Of a stretch of DNA of 64,000 nt, positions 60,962 through 64,000 are shown piece after piece. A model generated the notes under the pieces. It was given only the letters and a program-made list of their open reading frames with translations, made no database searches and was not told the DNA's origin. Positions within the stretch are counted from its first letter, which is position 1; each line of letters opens with the position of its first letter. Position numbers and translations under genes: made by a program. Source of the DNA: an uncultured Roseobacter sp. (GTDB lineage Bacteria; Pseudomonadota; Alphaproteobacteria; Rhodobacterales; Rhodobacteraceae); NCBI RefSeq assembly GCF_947496515.1, contig NZ_CANMDB010000007.1, forward strand, positions 62,001-126,000, read 5' to 3'.

Positions 60962-62287
60962 ATGACAACCACCCGTTTCGCGCCTTCGCCCACCGGGCAT
61001 ATCCATATCGGCAACCTGCGCACGGCGCTGATGAACTACCTGATCGCGCGCAAGGCAGGCGGGCAGTTCATCCTGCGGATTGATGACACAGATCCCGAGC
61101 GCTCCAAGGAAGAATACGTGGACGGGATCAAGCGGGATCTGGAGTGGCTGGGCCTGCACTGGGACCGGGTCGAGCGGCAGTCCGAGCGGCTGGACCGCTA
61201 CCACGCGGCTGCGGACCGGTTGCGCGAGATGGGGCGGTTCTACGAGGCCTTCGAGACACCGACAGAGCTGGATCTCAAGCGCAAGAAACAGCTCAACATG
61301 GGCAGGCCGCCGGTCTATGACCGGGCCGCGCTAGCGCTAAGCGAGGCCGAGCGGGACAGTCTGCGGGCCGAGCGGGGTGCCGGGGTATGGCGGTTCAAGC
61401 TGGACCAGCAGCGGATTGACTGGAGCGACGGGATCCTTGGCGAGATCTCCATTGATGCGGCCAGCGTGTCCGATCCGGTGTTGATCCGCGGCGATGGTCA
61501 GGTCCTCTATACGCTGGCATCGGTGGTCGATGACACGGAGATGGGCATCACCCATGTGGTGCGCGGGTCGGATCACGTGACCAATACCGCGACACAGATC
61601 CAGATCATCGAGGCGTTGGGCGGCACGGTGCCTGCCTTTGCGCATCATTCGCTGTTGACGGGGCCGCAGGGCGAGGCCTTGAGCAAGCGGTTGGGGACGT
61701 TGTCGCTCAAGGATCTGCGTGCGCAGGGCGTTGTCCCCATGGCGCTGCTGAGCCTCATGGCGCGGCTGGGCTCCAGCGATCCGGTGGAGTTGCGGACCGA
61801 CATGGGCGCGTTGATCGAGGGGTTCGATCTGGAGCGCTTCGGCAGTGCGCCCACGAAGTTCGATGCGGAGGATCTGTTTCCGCTGACGGCGCGCTATCTG
61901 GCCGGATTGCCGCTGCAGGCGGTTGCGGACAGCATCGCCGACGCAGGTGTGCCAGACGCTCAGGCCGCGGCTTTCTGGTCGGTCACGCGGGAGAATATCA
62001 CCACGCTGGGCGATCTGGCGGGGTGGTGGCGGCTGATGTCCGAGGGGGCGGAGCCCCAGATCGACCCTGACGATGCGGATTTCGTGGCGGAGGCCATGGC
62101 GCTGCTGCCTGAGGGGCCGTTCGATGACAGCACCTGGGGAGCCTGGACCGCCGACGTCAAACAGGCCACGGGGCGCAAGGGGCGGGGGCTGTTCATGCCG
62201 CTGCGCAAGGCGCTGACCGGGCAGGCGCAGGGGCCGGATATGGCAGCCCTGATGCCGCTTTTGCAAGTGGTGCGCGCGCGGGGGTGA
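60962..62287 (+). CDS. gltX: Glutamyl-tRNA synthetase
   Basis: A 441-residue class I synthetase charging tRNA-Glu (and, in bacteria without GlnRS, tRNA-Gln as a Glu intermediate). The HIGH-type motif is at residues 13-18 (HIHIGN), the KMSKS-type loop is at residues 240-243 (LSKR), and FILRIDDTDPERSKEEY is the glutamate-binding segment. The C-terminal anticodon-binding region ends with GRKGRGLFMPLRKALTGQAQGPDM (quoted in part: GRGLFMPLRKAL). The 441-residue size is one of two GltX types seen in alphaproteobacteria, so a second copy elsewhere is plausible. A paired-hairpin repeat follows the stop by 27 bases. Confidence 0.95.
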   Translation: MTTTRFAPSPTGHIHIGNLRTALMNYLIARKAGGQFILRIDDTDPERSKEEYVDGIKRDLEWLGLHWDRVERQSERLDRYHAAADRLREMGRFYEAFETPTELDLKRKKQLNMGRPPVYDRAALALSEAERDSLRAERGAGVWRFKLDQQRIDWSDGILGEISIDAASVSDPVLIRGDGQVLYTLASVVDDTEMGITHVVRGSDHVTNTATQIQIIEALGGTVPAFAHHSLLTGPQGEALSKRLGTLSLKDLRAQGVVPMALLSLMARLGSSDPVELRTDMGALIEGFDLERFGSAPTKFDAEDLFPLTARYLAGLPLQAVADSIADAGVPDAQAAAFWSVTRENITTLGDLAGWWRLMSEGAEPQIDPDDADFVAEAMALLPEGPFDDSTWGAWTADVKQATGRKGRGLFMPLRKALTGQAQGPDMAALMPLLQVVRARG

Positions 62288-62313
62288 CCCGCCGTGCGTC
62301 GGAGGGGGGTGAA

Positions 62314-62367
62314 AGCGCCCTCCCCTCCATCGAGGAGGGTCGGGCGCTGCCCGGCCTTTGGGCCGGG
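62314..62367 (+). repeat. Paired-hairpin (REP-like) repeat, copy 2
   Basis: Hairpin A: 7-bp outer stem (62314-62320 with 62342-62348) and a 6-bp inner stem (62323-62328 with 62334-62339) around ATCGA. Hairpin B: 7-bp stem (62350-62356 with 62361-62367) around TTTG. Layout, spacing and loop match copy 1 at 41162-41215. It starts 27 bases after the gltX stop and might also end the gltX transcript. Confidence 0.75.
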
Positions 62368-62402
62368 TGGCGGCGGGCGGCCACCCTGTGCGGCCAGAGG
62401 GT

Positions 62403-62960
62403 CTAGGTGATACGGGCTCCGACCTGCGCGAGGTGATCATCGACCAGTTCGGTCTGGGCAGCGGTCAACGATTGTGCGCGGGGATACCGGGGCGCCGCAC
62501 GATCGTTGAGGACGGGTGTGTCCCAATTGTCTGTCGTCTCGAAAAAACGGGCGACACCGGCTGAGCCGAAGACGGTCTCAAACCCTTGCACCACAACATC
62601 GAGATAGCTGAGCAGGATCACGTGATCCTGGCGCGGTTGGTGCGCCGCCCCGGGGACAGCATAGACCGCGATCCGCGGGCGGTGCGGCAGATCATGCTGG
62701 GTCTCGTGTTCGGCGCTGTGGCGCGCGTAGCCGGCCTCGCGCGCGTCGAGCGCTGCCCAGTCGCCGCCTGGTACCTTTGCGATCAGCCCGTCGATCCGGT
62801 GGCCCGGCGCGGGCACGCCGGTCAGCAGCGCCTGACCCGCGTGCGGTGTCGCCACCCAGGCGCGCCGCCAGCCGCTGAGCAGGGCAGGGCGCGGATCGGG
62901 GTAGTCGTGGGAGCGGGTGTTTACGAGGCTGCCGTAGCCAAAGAAGTAGGGGTCTGTCAT
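62403..62960 (-). CDS. Gamma-glutamylcyclotransferase-family protein
   Basis: A 185-residue protein with the gamma-glutamylcyclotransferase-like fold. The signature FGYGSLVN is at residues 7-14. The general-base glutamate usually falls in a segment such as LDAREAGYARH near residue 73, which is present here. Such enzymes make 5-oxoproline from gamma-glutamyl peptides or amines. The substrate is unknown. It converges with gltX across the repeat. Confidence 0.85.
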   Translation of the reverse strand: MTDPYFFGYGSLVNTRSHDYPDPRPALLSGWRRAWVATPHAGQALLTGVPAPGHRIDGLIAKVPGGDWAALDAREAGYARHSAEHETQHDLPHRPRIAVYAVPGAAHQPRQDHVILLSYLDVVVQGFETVFGSAGVARFFETTDNWDTPVLNDRAAPRYPRAQSLTAAQTELVDDHLAQVGARIT

Positions 62961-63073
62961 GCAGGGCTTTCGGTGGGATGATCGGCGCAGTCAACCATCG
63001 TGATCCCCGGGTCGCAAGGGTGCTTAGTGCTTCGGACCGCGGGCGAGGGCGCGCCGAGGCGCTGCCGCAATGG

Positions 63074-64000
63074 TCACTCCCGGGCGCGCAACACCTGGGC
63101 CGGTCGCGCGTTGAGCGGCGCCCAGGCAAAGGCCAGCCCGGCGGCAAGTGTGGCCAGCACCCCGCCCACGATGATGGCCAGCGCCGACGGCCAGATCACC
63201 CGGTAGCTGATGTCCATGATGAAGTGGCTTACGGCCCAGCCGCCCGCGATCCCGGCGGCGAGAGCCACCAGACCGGCGGCGAGCCCGAGCAATCCTGCGC
63301 GCAGGGCGAAGCTGATCAGGATGCTGCGGCGGCTGGCACCGAGGGTTTTCAACACCGCGGCCTCGAAGACGCGCGCGCCGGTGCCCGCTGCGGCGGCCCC
63401 GATCAGCACCAGAAAGCCTGTCAGCAGCGTCGCGGCAGCCCCGTATGAGGTGGCCGCTGCCAGCCCGCTCAGCACATCGGCCACGCGGTCGATGGCGTCG
63501 CGCACGCGGATCGCGGTGATATTGGGGTAGCTGTCGGCCAGATCGCGCAGGATCTGCGCTTCGGCCTGCGGTTCGGCGTAGACGGTCGAGATGAAGCTGT
63601 GCGGCGCCCCGGCCAGGGCTGCGGGGTTCATCGACAGGATGAAGCCGATGCCCGCGGTGGAGAAATCAACCTCGCGAAAGCTCGCCAGCGTGCCGGTGAT
63701 GTCGCGGCCCAGGATGTTGATCGTCATGGTGTCACCGATGGCAAGGCCCATCTCGGCAGCTTCTTCGGCGGCAAAGCTGATGAGCGGCGGGCCGGTATAA
63801 TCCTCGGCCCACCAGTCGCCCGCGATCAGTCGGGTATTGTCGGGCATCGCGGCGGAGTAGGTCACGCCACGGTCGCCCTGCAGCACCCAATGATCGCCCG
63901 CGACCTCGCGCGCGGGCCGGTCGTTGATGCGCGTGATGATGCCGCGCAGCATCGGGGCGGATTGTACGTCGCGCACGGCTGGATCTTCTGTCAGGCGGGT
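63074..64000 (-). CDS. FtsX-type ABC permease (YbbP-like), C-terminal part, cut by window edge
   Basis: The gene runs off the right edge; the frame is open to base 64000 (its last codons there read TRLTEDPAVRD), so the start lies outside. The visible 308 residues include an extracytoplasmic domain (ITRINDRPAREVAGDHWVLQ) and three C-terminal membrane helices with GARVFEAAVLKTLGASRRSI, the FtsX/MacB-type loop. It belongs to large lipoprotein or protein-release ABC permeases related to YbbP. Its ATPase partner is not in the window. Confidence 0.9.
   Translation of the reverse strand, partial: TRLTEDPAVRDVQSAPMLRGIITRINDRPAREVAGDHWVLQGDRGVTYSAAMPDNTRLIAGDWWAEDYTGPPLISFAAEEAAEMGLAIGDTMTINILGRDITGTLASFREVDFSTAGIGFILSMNPAALAGAPHSFISTVYAEPQAEAQILRDLADSYPNITAIRVRDAIDRVADVLSGLAAATSYGAAATLLTGFLVLIGAAAAGTGARVFEAAVLKTLGASRRSILISFALRAGLLGLAAGLVALAAGIAGGWAVSHFIMDISYRVIWPSALAIIVGGVLATLAAGLAFAWAPLNARPAQVLRARE

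Overview
The window looks like a chromosomal segment of a marine alphaproteobacterium of the Roseobacter/Rhodobacteraceae type. This rests on high GC, AccA, GltX and L-malyl-CoA lyase sequences of recognisable roseobacter form, a TIGR02300 (FYDLN-acid) protein, an L-malyl-CoA lyase gene (ethylmalonyl-CoA pathway), and many ABC importers and GMC oxidoreductases. No insertion sequence, phage, CRISPR or plasmid gene is visible.

Region 1 (about 0.4-26.5 kb) is a catabolic island. It holds a glucose/mannose-type (CUT1) ABC importer (2274-6481), a TetR regulator (6888-7523), a ribose-type (CUT2) ABC importer (7787-12474), a zinc alcohol dehydrogenase and a cupin (12474-14078), an aldehyde dehydrogenase plus GMC oxidoreductase (14173-17312), and an aldo/keto reductase (17374-18192). 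A CoA-transferase/enoyl-CoA hydratase/Dabb operon follows (18340-20994), facing a MaoC/aldo-keto reductase operon (21004-22463). It ends with an acyl-CoA dehydrogenase/SDR/DUF993/TIM-barrel operon (22600-26497). A second GMC gene (392-2023) sits at the left edge. A 16-bp dyad, consensus GTAACYNNNNRGTTAC, occurs in seven promoter regions of this island, with an eighth weaker version between tetR and the CUT2 operon. I read this as one repressor regulon for an unassigned substrate that is imported, oxidised alcohol to aldehyde to acid, activated with CoA and shortened by beta-oxidation-like steps. This is the most interesting part of the window.

Region 2 (26.5-36.6 kb) is mixed housekeeping and amino-acid metabolism: tRNA-Ala(GGC), FYDLN-acid protein, YgjP-type metalloprotease, GntR and GNAT proteins, accA, a LysE exporter divergent from an Lrp regulator, DUF302, mcl1, and a dgcN-dgcA-aminotransferase operon that fits D-glutamate catabolism.

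Region 3 (36.6-52 kb) has a VPLPA-CTERM surface protein behind a strong 5' hairpin, a secreted protein of 18 MORN repeats, glutamine-dependent NAD synthetase, a LysR regulator divergent from a GcvT-fused FAD oxidoreductase, a secreted phytase-like esterase, a GST, a small ATPase, and a cytochrome c followed by a PQQ sugar dehydrogenase.

Region 4 (52-64 kb) has a chemoreceptor/CheW pair, a DUF4166 dehydrogenase/DCC/GbsR group whose regulator start codon lies in a perfect 20-bp palindrome, a secreted PHB-depolymerase-like esterase, a Tat-exported MBL hydrolase, DUF1801, gltX, a gamma-glutamylcyclotransferase and the C-terminal part of an FtsX-type permease cut by the window edge. Two copies of a paired-hairpin repeat lie downstream of nadE and gltX.
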